This document shows positions 7,329-16,914 of a DNA stretch of 64,000 nt, piece after piece; the stretch's first letter is position 1; the number at the start of each line of letters is the position of its first letter. A program made the translations under genes and the position numbers. The DNA is taken from assembly GCF_027498035.1 (NCBI RefSeq), contig NZ_CP114978.1, forward strand, positions 2,232,001 through 2,296,000, written 5' to 3'. The notes below the pieces were generated by a model. It saw only the letters and a list, made by a program, of their open reading frames with translations, searched no databases and had not been told where the DNA came from. The DNA is from Pseudoxanthomonas sp. (GTDB lineage: Bacteria; Pseudomonadota; Gammaproteobacteria; Xanthomonadales; Xanthomonadaceae).

Positions 7329-8951
7329 ATGCATCGGCCCATGGGCAGCAACAGCATCACATTTCGACATCCGGCCGCGTTCTGGCTGGGCTGCCTGCTG
7401 GTGATGGCCGGCGTCGCGGCACACCTGCCGATGCTGTGGATGTCCCGCTACATGCATTGGCAGATGGCAGGCATGGGGATGAGCCCGGGGATGTGGTTCG
7501 GCATGGCCATGATCCCGCTGGGCCTTGGGTTTTCGGCCTTCGGGCTGATGCCGCGGCGGGAACGGCGGGCCGCCGCGCAGGCGCCAGCGATCCCCGGCTT
7601 CCACGTGACCGACGACGTGCCGCTCAACCGCGCGCACTGGGCCCTGGTCGCGGCGCTGGTGGTGGCCCTGGCGGTGGACGTGATGAAACCGGCCACCCTG
7701 GGCTTCGTGATGCCCGGCCTGAGCGCCGAATATGCGATCAGCCACGCCAGCGCCAGCCTGCTGGCCCTGGTGGCGTTGACCGGCACCACCGTCGGGTCCG
7801 TGGTCTGGGGGCGGATGGGCGATGTGCTTGGACGCCGCGCCGCCATCCTGCTGTCGGCGCTGATGTTCATCGGCACCGCCATTTGCGGCGCCATGCCCAG
7901 CTTTGGCTGGAACCTGGTGATGTGCTTCCTCATGGGCGCCTCGGCCGGCGGACTGCTGCCGATCGCCTTCACGCTGATGGCCGAAACCGTGCCGGCCGCG
8001 CACCGGGGCTGGCTGCTGGTGGCACTGGGCGGGGTCGGGACATCGGCCGGCTACCTGCTGGCCTCCGGCGCTGCGGCCGTGCTGGAACCGATGTTCAGCT
8101 GGCGCATCCTGTGGCTGCTGGGCTTGCCGACCGGCGCGGCCATCATCTTGCTCAACCACTGGATTCCCGAATCGCCGCGGTTCCTTTCCGGCGCAGGCCT
8201 GCACGAACAGGCGCGCGCGGTCCTGCAGCGGTTTTCCGGCCCTCGCGCCAATGCCATCGCCGTCGACCCGCCCGCCGCGGGGGCGGGCGATGCGCTGGAC
8301 CAGCGCCACCCGGTCACCGGCCTGCGCCAGCTGCTGCAGGGCCGCCAGGCGCGCATCAGCTGGGGGCTGCTGCTGTGCGGGACCGGCTGGGGCGTGGCCA
8401 ATTTCGGGTTCGTCCTGTGGCTGCCCACCAACCTGGTCGAACTGGGCGTCGATCCGCATGCGGCCAGCGCACTGCTGGCGCGCTCGGCGCTGTGGGCCCT
8501 GCCGGGCATCGCTGTGGTCGTATGGCTTTACCACCGCTGGAGCAGCGTGCGCGCGCTGGTGCTGTTCATCGCGCTGACCTGCGTGGCCCTGCTGGCCTTC
8601 GCCGCGATGTCCTGGTTGCAGGTGCGCTCGGCGGCCTGGACGATGGCCTGCACCGCCGCGCTGCTGGTGGCCATCAGCGGGGTCATCGCCATGCTGATTC
8701 CCTACGCCGCCGAAATCTATCCGCTGCATCTGCGCGCCACCGGTGCAGGGGTGATCGCGGCCAGTTCCAAATTTGGCGGCATCCTCGGCGCGGGACTTGG
8801 CGTGCTGGGCCTGATGGGGCACCTGGCCTGGTCGGCGGTGCTGATCGCCGTGCCGTTGGCGATGTCGGCGGTCATGCTCCTGCGCGCGGGCGTCGAAACG
8901 CGTGGCCAGCGGCTCGAACAGATCCAGCAGGCCCTGCGCCTGGAGGACTGA
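7329..8951 (+). CDS. MFS transporter, sugar/aromatic-acid porter type
   Basis: About 540 aa with 12 predicted membrane spans after a short unusual N-terminal hydrophobic section (residues 10-70, including Met-rich Met-Ala-Gly-Met-Gly-Met). Signature elements include Gly-Arg-Met-Gly-Asp-Val-Leu-Gly-Arg-Arg between spans 2 and 3, Pro-Glu-Ser-Pro-Arg-Phe-Leu after span 6, and Tyr-Ala-Ala-Glu-Ile-Tyr-Pro near the end, which place it with the sugar/aromatic-acid/niacin MFS porters. Substrate is not determinable. ATGs at 7329 and 7341 are both possible starts. The extra N-terminal membrane segments, before the usual first span at about residue 95, are atypical. Confidence 0.85.
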   Translation: MHRPMGSNSITFRHPAAFWLGCLLVMAGVAAHLPMLWMSRYMHWQMAGMGMSPGMWFGMAMIPLGLGFSAFGLMPRRERRAAAQAPAIPGFHVTDDVPLNRAHWALVAALVVALAVDVMKPATLGFVMPGLSAEYAISHASASLLALVALTGTTVGSVVWGRMGDVLGRRAAILLSALMFIGTAICGAMPSFGWNLVMCFLMGASAGGLLPIAFTLMAETVPAAHRGWLLVALGGVGTSAGYLLASGAAAVLEPMFSWRILWLLGLPTGAAIILLNHWIPESPRFLSGAGLHEQARAVLQRFSGPRANAIAVDPPAAGAGDALDQRHPVTGLRQLLQGRQARISWGLLLCGTGWGVANFGFVLWLPTNLVELGVDPHAASALLARSALWALPGIAVVVWLYHRWSSVRALVLFIALTCVALLAFAAMSWLQVRSAAWTMACTAALLVAISGVIAMLIPYAAEIYPLHLRATGAGVIAASSKFGGILGAGLGVLGLMGHLAWSAVLIAVPLAMSAVMLLRAGVETRGQRLEQIQQALRLED

Positions 8952-8972
8952 GCGCCCCGCGGCGCCGATGGA

Positions 8973-9742
8973 TCAGCCGCGGATCCGCCAGCCGGTGCGG
9001 AAGATCGTCCACACCACCACCAGGCACAGCACCAGGAAGCCCAGGATCGCCGCCAGGCTCACGCCCACGTCCACATCGGCCAGCCCGAAGAAACTCCAGC
9101 GGAAGCCGCTGATCAGGTACACGACCGGGTTGAACAGGGTGATCTTCTGCCACACCGGCGGCAGCATCGACACCGAGTAGAACGCGCCGCCGAGGAAGGT
9201 CAGCGGCGTGACCACCATCAGCGGGATCACCTGCAGTTTCTGGAAGTCATCTGCCCACAGCCCGATGATGAAACCGAACAGCGAGAACGTCAGCGCGGTC
9301 AGCAGCAGGAACGCCACCATCCACACCGGATGCTGGATTTCGTAGGGCACGAACAGCCGCGCGGTCACCAGGATCAGCAAGCCCAGCATCAGCGACTTGC
9401 TCGCCGCCGCGCCCACGTAGCCCAGCACCACCTCCACGAACGACACCGGCGCCGACAGCAGTTCGTAGATGGTGCCCGACCACTTCGGCATGTAGATGCC
9501 GAACGAGGCGTTGGAAATGCTCTCGTTGAGCAGCGACAGCATGATCAGGCCCGGGATGATGAAGGCGCCGTACGAAACGCCTTCCACGTTGCCCATGCGC
9601 GAGCCGATGGCCGCGCCGAACACCACGAAATACAGCGAGGTCGACAACACCGGCGAGGCGATCGACTGGGTGATGGTGCGGAAGGTGCGCGCCATTTCGA
9701 AACGGTAGATCGCCGCGACCGCGTGCCAGTTCAGGCCGATGT

Positions 9743-9746
<4 letters not shown>
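8973..9746 (-). CDS. ABC-2 type exporter permease
   Basis: 257 aa integral membrane protein with about six spans, of the ABC-2 permease type (Asn-Pro-Val-Val-Tyr-Leu-Ile-Ser-Gly-Phe-Arg near residue 215). Its ATG (9744-9746) overlaps the TGA of the ATPase gene as ATGA, so the two are translationally coupled. It forms the membrane half of an exporter with the upstream ATPase, similar in arrangement to the YadG/YadH pair. Substrate unknown. Confidence 0.9.
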
Positions 9747-10672
<926 letters not shown>

Positions 10673-10751
10673 GCGGATTCCTTTGGACAGCAGAAGGTCG
10701 GGCGCTGCGCGGGCAGCGCGCACAGGATGCAGCAGGCACAGGACGGGCGCG

Positions 10752-11744
10752 TCACGGTGCCGGCGCCACGTGGCGGGCAAGCACGTCCAGGACCCGCGCG
10801 CGGTCCACGTCCAGGCACACACCGGCATTGGGCGTCCCTGCGACCGGCCGGGTCATGCCGTCGTCGTCCACCGCGATGCGCAGCGGCTTCGGCGTGCACA
10901 CCGCCGCGTCCAGCAGGCGCGCCACCGGCACCACATCGAACAGCGTCGGCACCGTGCCCCATGGGCTGCGCGGCGCCCACAGGCCGTACAGCTCACGCAG
11001 CGGTGTGGCGTAGACCGTATCGGCCGCGAACAGGCGCGCCTGCAGCTCGGCCGGCAGGGCGACTTCGGTCGCGTCCAGCGGCAGCAGTTCCACCCGCACG
11101 CCCGAGGCCAGCAGCGCGCGCAACGCGGCCGGATCGCCGGCGGCGTTGGTTTCCTTACTGGGTGTGTCCTTGGTGGTGCCGGCGGTCGGGCCATAGCCCT
11201 TGTAGATCGAACCCGACATCAGCACCACGCGCTTGAGCCGCTTGAAGGCCGCCGGATCGTACTGGATGGCTGCGCCAATCGTGGTCAGCGGCCCGAGCGC
11301 AATCAGGGTGACGCTGCCCGCGGGCGCGGCCTTGAGCGTGGCGATGATCGCCGGGGCCGCCTCTGGCAGCGGCGCCTGCGCCGTGGTGGATGCGGCCAGC
11401 CAGTCGGCCTGCGACATGCCGCTCCTGTCAGGCGTGGACGGACCGACCACCAACGGAATGCCGGCATGGCCGGTGCGCACCAGGAACTGCTTCAACAGCT
11501 TGCCGCGCAGCACCGCATCGCCGGAGCTGGCGCTGATCAGCACCGGCTTGAACTGCGGTGAGGACAGCAGCAGCGCCATCGCAAACGCATCATCGATATC
11601 GCCGCCGAAATCGCTGTCCACGATCACCGGCATCGGTGCTGGTGCCGGCAACGCTGGCGTTGCGGCCGGAGCACGCGCCACCACGGCGAGCGCAAGTGCC
11701 AGCAATACGGACAAAGTAGGAACAGAGAAAACGCGCACGGACAC
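10752..11744 (-). CDS. Secreted nucleoside hydrolase (inosine/uridine-preferring family)
   Basis: 330 aa with a signal peptide (hydrophobic run to about residue 28, Pro/Ala-rich linker). The calcium- and ribose-binding motif reads Asp-Ser-Asp-Phe-Gly-Gly-Asp-Ile-Asp-Asp-Ala at residues 43-53. Asp43 and the Asp-Asp pair are kept; the family standard is Asp-x-Asp-Pro-Gly-x-Asp-Asp, so two residues are inserted. Later landmarks are Leu-Gly-Pro-Leu-Thr near residue 150 and the substrate-loop Asn in Thr-Asn-Ala-Ala-Gly-Asp. It likely cleaves the N-glycosidic bond of nucleosides in the periplasm, salvaging bases and ribose. Export is unusual for the family but is known in some proteobacteria. Confidence 0.82.
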   Translation of the reverse strand: MSVRVFSVPTLSVLLALALAVVARAPAATPALPAPAPMPVIVDSDFGGDIDDAFAMALLLSSPQFKPVLISASSGDAVLRGKLLKQFLVRTGHAGIPLVVGPSTPDRSGMSQADWLAASTTAQAPLPEAAPAIIATLKAAPAGSVTLIALGPLTTIGAAIQYDPAAFKRLKRVVLMSGSIYKGYGPTAGTTKDTPSKETNAAGDPAALRALLASGVRVELLPLDATEVALPAELQARLFAADTVYATPLRELYGLWAPRSPWGTVPTLFDVVPVARLLDAAVCTPKPLRIAVDDDGMTRPVAGTPNAGVCLDVDRARVLDVLARHVAPAP

Positions 11745-12035
11745 TCCTCGATGGAAACCGGGCCACCAGCCGCCCGGCAGGCCAAGGCGCGTAGCCTGAG
11801 GGAGACGGCGCCCAGCGGCAACGTCCCAGATGCGACGCAGCGTCCGCTTCTATTCCGGCCAAGCGATGCACGTGAGATAGATGGCCATGCGGGCGCAAGG
11901 CCACCCTTGGTGGCGGCTTACCGATGCTGGCGACGGCGTCTTCGGAATCGACAGCTATCGGCCAAGAAGCAGACCTCAGCTCAGGCATACACCGGTGTCG
12001 ATCTCAATCGACTAATTCGCTTTCCGCATGCGTGG

Positions 12036-12443
12036 CTAGACTGGCTCCTTCTGCCTGTCGTAACGCGCGACAGCGGTATCAATTTCGTTCCCATGTTCGA
12101 ACGCCCATTTGCACAAGGCTTCGAACGGCTCCCTCAAGGCATGTCCAAGAGGCGTGATCGCGTACTCAACGCCAATGGGCGCGGTAGGCAGCACCGTTCT
12201 TGTCACCAGACCGTTGCGTTCTAGCCGCTTCAACGCATCGGCAAGCGCTTTGTGGGTAATCCCATCCAGTCGACGCTTGATCTCATTAAAGCGAGAAGGC
12301 TTTGGGCAGATCACGCACAAGATCAAGATCGTCCACTTATCCGCGATCTTGTCGAGGACGGGTCGAATCTGAGCCATCTGGGACAGCACCCTGACCGACT
12401 GCGCCGCCAGCTCGATATCCCCGTGTACATCTAGGCTAGCCAT
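12036..12443 (-). CDS. HxlR family transcriptional regulator
   Basis: 135 aa with the winged-helix HxlR core: Ile-Ala-Asp-Lys-Trp-Thr-Ile-Leu-Ile-Leu near residue 34, Arg-Phe-Asn-Glu-Ile-Lys-Arg near 51, Ile-Thr-His-Lys-Ala-Leu near 62 and a C-terminal Pro-Leu-Gly-His-Ala-Leu. It is divergent from an SDR gene with a 69-bp gap carrying a perfect 10-bp palindrome, a standard layout for HxlR regulators that control the adjacent oxidoreductase in response to electrophiles. The 291 bp downstream (11745-12035) hold nothing I can assign. Base composition is noticeably less GC-rich than the flanking core genes. Confidence 0.9.
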   Translation of the reverse strand: MASLDVHGDIELAAQSVRVLSQMAQIRPVLDKIADKWTILILCVICPKPSRFNEIKRRLDGITHKALADALKRLERNGLVTRTVLPTAPIGVEYAITPLGHALREPFEALCKWAFEHGNEIDTAVARYDRQKEPV

Positions 12444-12452
12444 AGTGCGTTC

Positions 12453-12480
12453 TTGATATCAAATTTACTGCGTATATCTT
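12453..12480 (+). promoter_or_regulatory. Putative HxlR operator and SDR promoter
   Basis: The 69-bp gap between divergent hxlR-type and SDR genes contains the perfect palindrome TTGATATCAA at 12453-12462. Its TTGATA half (12453-12458) can also serve as a -35 box, with TATCTT (12475-12480) 16 bp further as a -10 box for the SDR gene. Inferred from layout only. Confidence 0.45.
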
Positions 12481-12512
12481 ATCGCCCTTCTCTTCCTGGG
12501 CACACTTCTACA

Positions 12513-13244
12513 ATGAATCAGATGGCAGATAAGGTCGCGCTGGTAGTTGGCGGCGCAAAGGGCATTGGCTTGGCTGTTGCAACGCGCCTAGCCACAGAAG
12601 GGGCGGCCGTGTTCATCACAGGTCGTGCTCACGACCAGGTGGAGGCTGCAGTTTCGGCGATTGGCCATGGCGTTTATGGCTTGGCGGCAGACGCAAGTGC
12701 ACCCGAAGACCTCCGTCGCGTGATGACCGACGTCCGAGAGCGCTGCGGGCATATCGACGCCTTAGTCTTGAACGCCGGCATCAGCGAGCCCGCATCGCTG
12801 GGCGATGTGAGCCAGGATCACTTCGACCGGCATTTTTCGGTCAATGTTCGAGGCACGCTGTTCGGCCTGCAGGCAGCCCTCGGCACCTTGAGAGATGGCG
12901 CGTCAGTTGTACTGATGGGCTCAGTCGCCAGTTCCATCGGTATTGCCAACTATGGAACCTACGCTGCGACCAAGGCAGCCCTGCGCTCTTATGCACGCAC
13001 TTGGGCGGCGGAACTTGCTCCGCGTCGCATTCGAATCAATGTCGTTGCCCCAGGCCCGACGGATACCGAGATGATGGCGCGCGTGCCGGATGAAGTTCGC
13101 GCATCGATCGTCGCACCGATTCTCCTGGGTCGCATGGCAAAGCCAGAAGAAGTTGCGTCGGCAGCGCTGTTCCTGCTCAGTGACGAAGCAAGCTTCATCA
13201 CAGGGACGGAGCTATTCGTCGACGGCGGCATGGGGCAGATTTAG
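12513..13244 (+). CDS. SDR family oxidoreductase (HxlR-linked)
   Basis: 243 aa from the ATG at 12513; a longer reading from 12453 runs through the promoter. Classical SDR: Gly-Gly-Ala-Lys-Gly-Ile-Gly nucleotide site at 13-19, Asn-Ala-Gly at 87-89, catalytic Ser near 138-141, Tyr150 and Lys154 in Tyr-Ala-Ala-Thr-Lys, Pro-Gly after beta-6, and a C-terminal Phe-Val-Asp-Gly-Gly. Cytoplasmic NAD(P)-dependent dehydrogenase of unknown substrate. It is probably controlled by the divergent HxlR protein. Codon use is more AT-tolerant than in neighbouring core genes. Confidence 0.9.
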   Translation: MNQMADKVALVVGGAKGIGLAVATRLATEGAAVFITGRAHDQVEAAVSAIGHGVYGLAADASAPEDLRRVMTDVRERCGHIDALVLNAGISEPASLGDVSQDHFDRHFSVNVRGTLFGLQAALGTLRDGASVVLMGSVASSIGIANYGTYAATKAALRSYARTWAAELAPRRIRINVVAPGPTDTEMMARVPDEVRASIVAPILLGRMAKPEEVASAALFLLSDEASFITGTELFVDGGMGQI

Positions 13245-13363
13245 TTCGACCGTGAGGCTGGCACCCGTAACGACTACCGCCGGCCTCAGATCGGATGCGA
13301 CATACCCACCCGCGGCCGCTCCCGGCCAACAGCAGCCATCGCTTCTATAGGCAACTGCAGAGC

Positions 13364-14212
13364 CTACTTTTTCATCCACTCAGCAAAGCGTGACTTCCAG
13401 TTCGGATGCCATCGCGACAATGCTGGTCGATTCTGGATCATGTCATCCATCGCCCACCTGATCCGCTTGGCATCCATCTCCGAGGTGACCTCGTTATCCG
13501 GACAGAGGATGTAGAAGTCTTCGTTCATCAGGCGCGCCATGAAGTAGTCAACCAATTGCTCGACGCTCCAAGGCGCTTCGGGCTTGATGTCCCTGGAAAA
13601 GTCGGTGTCGGGAAAGTTCATCGGGGTCCAGGTGTAGCCCGGGACGAACAGGTGGGCCGACAAGCGCCCTTGGGTGACGGTCAGAAGATCGTGGGCCAGC
13701 TGCTCGGTGAGCACTTTGACGCCTGCCTTGGCCACCGAATAGGCCGCATTGCCTGGCGGCGTGGTGATGCCTTCCTTGGACCCCAGATTCACGATCGCGC
13801 CAGGCTGACCGCTGGCGATCATGTCGGGGACGAACACATGCTGCCCGGCCAGCACTGCAGTGAAGTTCGTAGTCATCGTGTCCTGCCACCCCTCGGGCGC
13901 ATCCCACGGACCGCCGTGCTTCGTCATCCCGACGTTGTTCACCAGCAGATGCACGTTGCCGAGGCGTGCCTGGATCTGATTTTTGAACCGGAAGAGCGCA
14001 TCAAGGTTGGCCGCATCCGCCGGGAAGACCAGCACGTCCTTGCCAAGTTCGCCGGCGACTCCTTCCAGCGCGTCGCCATCGATATCCAGCAACGCCAGTC
14101 GCATCCCCCGAGCCCCGAGCTCGCGCGCAACGCCCGTGCCGATACCCTTGGCAGCCCCTGTGATCACGGCGACCTTGCCCGGCGCGATGATCTGGTTCAT
14201 TCGTGTGGTCAT
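13364..14212 (-). CDS. SDR family NAD(P)-dependent oxidoreductase
   Basis: 282 aa from the ATG at 14212, preceded by GGAAGCAGAGAACGAC; an upstream TTG at 14239 is less likely. The Thr-Gly-Ala-Ala-Lys-Gly-Ile-Gly cofactor motif is at 18-25, Asn-Asn-Val-Gly at 92-95, catalytic Ser145, Tyr158 and Lys162. The tail after residue 200 is long and Trp-rich (several Trp residues after 230), unlike classical 250-aa SDRs, and may shape the substrate pocket. It lies in the same direction as the MFS gene upstream, 240 bp away. A role in modifying a compound exported by that MFS is conceivable but unproven. Confidence 0.88.
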   Translation of the reverse strand: MTTRMNQIIAPGKVAVITGAAKGIGTGVARELGARGMRLALLDIDGDALEGVAGELGKDVLVFPADAANLDALFRFKNQIQARLGNVHLLVNNVGMTKHGGPWDAPEGWQDTMTTNFTAVLAGQHVFVPDMIASGQPGAIVNLGSKEGITTPPGNAAYSVAKAGVKVLTEQLAHDLLTVTQGRLSAHLFVPGYTWTPMNFPDTDFSRDIKPEAPWSVEQLVDYFMARLMNEDFYILCPDNEVTSEMDAKRIRWAMDDMIQNRPALSRWHPNWKSRFAEWMKK

Positions 14213-14452
14213 GTCGTTCTCTGCTTCCTTCACGATCAAAGTTTTGTCTCGGCTGCAAAACGCGCCGCTTGGCCCGGATGCCAGCGGGACCGGTTTCCCA
14301 GTTGCTCACCAGAACTGCGCAAACCCCACATCCATGGATTGGGCTTTGTGTCGGTTGGACCGATACACATGCGCGCCGCTTACTCGGCGCAGGTGGCGAC
14401 TGCGGCTCTGCCAGCGCCAAGCACTTTCTTCATGCGATTCGACATCGGGCGC

Positions 14453-15637
14453 TCAGCGCTGCTCTCGTTTAGCGATGGAAAGCGCCACCACGAAGATCGC
14501 GAGGCCGCCCACAGCCAGGATTCCGCCAATCACGCCGGTTGACGCCCAGCCAAAGCCCCACGAGATCGACAGGCCACCGGTCCACGCGCCGATTGCGTTG
14601 GACGTGTTGAAGGCCGAGTGGTTCATCGCCGAGGCCAGCGACTGCGCCTTGGGCGCGCTGTCCATCAGCTTGGCCTGCAGCGCCGGGACCAGGGCGAATC
14701 CAACTCCGATCAGGAACAACACCACCGCAGCTATCGCTGCGGAGTGTGCTGCCACCGAAAAGAGCGTTAGGAAGACCACGTTCCAGATCATGAAGACCAC
14801 GATGGCGCCGTTGAGCGACCTGTCCGCCAGCCAGCCGCCGGCCGTATTGCCGACCACCATGCCCAGGCCCCACAGCGCGAGGAACCAGGGAACTTCGGCG
14901 GGGTTGACGCCCGTCACCTCGGTCAGCGTCGGCGTGATGTAGCTGTAGACCGCGAACATGCCGCCAAAGCCAATCGCCGCGGTCGCCAGGGTCAGCCAGA
15001 CCTGCAGTGAACCGAACGCGGAGAACTCATTGCGTGGCGAGGCATCCCGCTGGGCTTCGAGTTGGGGCACCGTCAAGGGAAGCAGGATGAGCAACAGCAG
15101 CCCGCCGGCAGCCACCAGCCCGAAGGCCGACTGCCAGCCAAAGGCCTGGCCCATCCACGTCACTAGCGGCACCCCAACCAGGTTGGCCGCGGCCAGGCCG
15201 AGCATCACCCGGCCGATCGCCTGGGTCCGTTTGTCCTTGGGCACCATCGACGCCGCAACCAGACCCGCCGTGCCGTAGTAAGCGCCATGCGGCAGGCCGG
15301 AGATGAAGCGCGCGAGGGCCGCGATCGCGAAGTTGTCGGCGCACGCAGAAAGCGCGTTGCCCGCGAGGATCAAGACCGCCAGCCCCATCAGGAGTTTGCG
15401 ACGCTCCATGCGGGCGGTCAGGATCGCCAGCAGCGGCGCACCCAAGACCACGCCGATCGCATAAGCACTGATCAAGTGCCCTGCTGTCGGCACGTCGACC
15501 TTGTAGCTTGCTGCCATCTCCGGCAGCAGCCCCATCGCGGCGAACTCGGCAGTCCCCAGGAAAAGTCCCCCAAGACCGAGCACCACCTGGGCGACGAGCA
15601 CATGGCCGCTGCGATCGGCGGCAGATGAATGTTGCAT
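14453..15637 (-). CDS. MFS transporter, DHA1 family (AraJ/YdhP-like)
   Basis: 394 aa from the ATG at 15637, which has a strong ribosome site (GAGGACATCCCC). Twelve spans, Gly-Thr-Ala-Glu-Phe-Ala in span 1, Met-Glu-Arg-Arg-Lys-Leu-Leu-Met in the loop 2-3 position, and Ala-Met-Asn-His-Ser-Ala-Phe-Asn near the C-terminus are typical of AraJ/YdhP-type drug or sugar efflux permeases. It is divergent from a LysR gene (gap about 236 bp), implying LysR control. The adjacent 14213-14452 gap shows no gene. Confidence 0.9.
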   Translation of the reverse strand: MQHSSAADRSGHVLVAQVVLGLGGLFLGTAEFAAMGLLPEMAASYKVDVPTAGHLISAYAIGVVLGAPLLAILTARMERRKLLMGLAVLILAGNALSACADNFAIAALARFISGLPHGAYYGTAGLVAASMVPKDKRTQAIGRVMLGLAAANLVGVPLVTWMGQAFGWQSAFGLVAAGGLLLLILLPLTVPQLEAQRDASPRNEFSAFGSLQVWLTLATAAIGFGGMFAVYSYITPTLTEVTGVNPAEVPWFLALWGLGMVVGNTAGGWLADRSLNGAIVVFMIWNVVFLTLFSVAAHSAAIAAVVLFLIGVGFALVPALQAKLMDSAPKAQSLASAMNHSAFNTSNAIGAWTGGLSISWGFGWASTGVIGGILAVGGLAIFVVALSIAKREQR

Positions 15638-15873
15638 GGGGATGTCCTCGCTTTCTAAGCCATCAGCGGCGATCTCTCGATCCCGCGGTGCCGCCATGAT
15701 GGGAAGCTTGGCTCCCGAATAGGGTTAGCCAGAACGAACGCCGCGTTCGATAGAATTCACCACGAAGAACCCGCCGCCTTGCCGATCAAGGCATTACCTT
15801 GGGTTGAGGAGCTTTCACCACACAGGTGAGGGCCAGACAGCATCGCGAGCTGTGCCACCACGAGGACATCAAG

Positions 15874-16776
15874 ATGGGAAGGCTCACCCGGGGTGATCTG
15901 GGCGATCTCAACATGTTCCGGCAGATCGCCGAGTCAGGCGGGTTCCGAAAGGCCGCGGCCCTACTGGACGTGTCGCCTTCGGCACTCAGTCACGCCATGC
16001 GAGGCCTGGAAGCACGCCAGGGTGTTCGTCTCTTTAATCGGACCAACCGTGCTGTCACCTTGACCCCGGCGGGCGTCGAATTGCTCGCGCGCCTGGACAC
16101 CGGATTCAACGAGATCGAGCTCGGACTGGAGCAACTCAATCGCTATCGCGACAGGCCGGCGGGCCAGCTGCGCCTCAACGTGTTCAGCGATGCCGCGCGT
16201 CTTGTGCTGGCGCCCATCCTGGCCGAGTACTCCAACACCTATCCAGACGTCAGGACGGAGGTGATGGTCCAGGATAGGGTGGTCGATATCGTCAACGAAG
16301 GCTTCGATGCGGGAATCAGGTATGGCGGCCTGGTGCCTGAGGACATGATCGCCATTCCGCTCGGCCCTGAGCTGCGCTGGATCGCAGTGGCCTCGCCGGC
16401 CTACCTGCAAAGCGCGCCACGGCTTGAGACACCGAGTGATCTTGCCGAACACAAGTGCATCGGCATCCGCATGGGCAACGGGCAGATCTATCGCTGGGAA
16501 CTCGAAAGGGGTGACGAAGCAGACGTGGTCGCGGTGGACTGGGTGATGGTGGTCAACGAGACCGTCATGACCATCGAGCTGGCCGAAACCGGTGGTGGCG
16601 TCGCCTACTGTCTTGAACAGCGCGTCACCAGGCAACTCGCTGACGGGAGTCTGGTGCGCGTGCTGCCCGCGTGGTCGTCCATGGGACCCGCCTTCCACCT
16701 CTACTATCCAAGCCGTCGGCAGCTACCGGAAGCGCTACGTGCGTTGCTCAGACTCATACAGGCTCGAAGCGAATAG
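15874..16776 (+). CDS. LysR family transcriptional regulator
   Basis: 300 aa from the ATG at 15874 (ribosome site GAGGACATCAAG); a GTG at 15826 would add 16 residues without homology. The N-terminal helix-turn-helix reads Gly-Gly-Phe-Arg-Lys-Ala-Ala-Ala-Leu-Leu then Pro-Ser-Ala-Leu-Ser-His, followed by Arg-Leu-Phe-Asn-Arg-Thr and the substrate-binding domain with Gly-x-Arg-Tyr-Gly. It is of the CrgA/AaeR-like subgroup that typically controls a divergent transporter or dehydrogenase, here the MFS gene. Confidence 0.92.
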   Translation: MGRLTRGDLGDLNMFRQIAESGGFRKAAALLDVSPSALSHAMRGLEARQGVRLFNRTNRAVTLTPAGVELLARLDTGFNEIELGLEQLNRYRDRPAGQLRLNVFSDAARLVLAPILAEYSNTYPDVRTEVMVQDRVVDIVNEGFDAGIRYGGLVPEDMIAIPLGPELRWIAVASPAYLQSAPRLETPSDLAEHKCIGIRMGNGQIYRWELERGDEADVVAVDWVMVVNETVMTIELAETGGGVAYCLEQRVTRQLADGSLVRVLPAWSSMGPAFHLYYPSRRQLPEALRALLRLIQARSE

Positions 16777-16914
16777 CTGATTTCTGCTACCGGCCAGTAG
16801 AGGACATTCAGTGAAACTCTGACCGATGCCTTTGGATCTCACCAGACCACTCGACTTTGGCGACTCCGTTGAGCAAAAGGCCGAGGAGTTCACCAGCGGC
16901 TTTCATTGACACCT

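Noticed and set aside
7263..8822. 519-aa minus-strand frame opposite the MFS gene
   Set aside because: Low-complexity His/Gln/Arg-rich translation with no motif, while the plus strand encodes a clear 12-span transporter.
12252..12434. 60-aa plus-strand frame inside the HxlR gene
   Set aside because: Short shadow of the HxlR coding region.
13406..14542. 378-aa plus-strand frame opposite the SDR gene
   Set aside because: No motif; the SDR on the minus strand has the complete cofactor and catalytic set.
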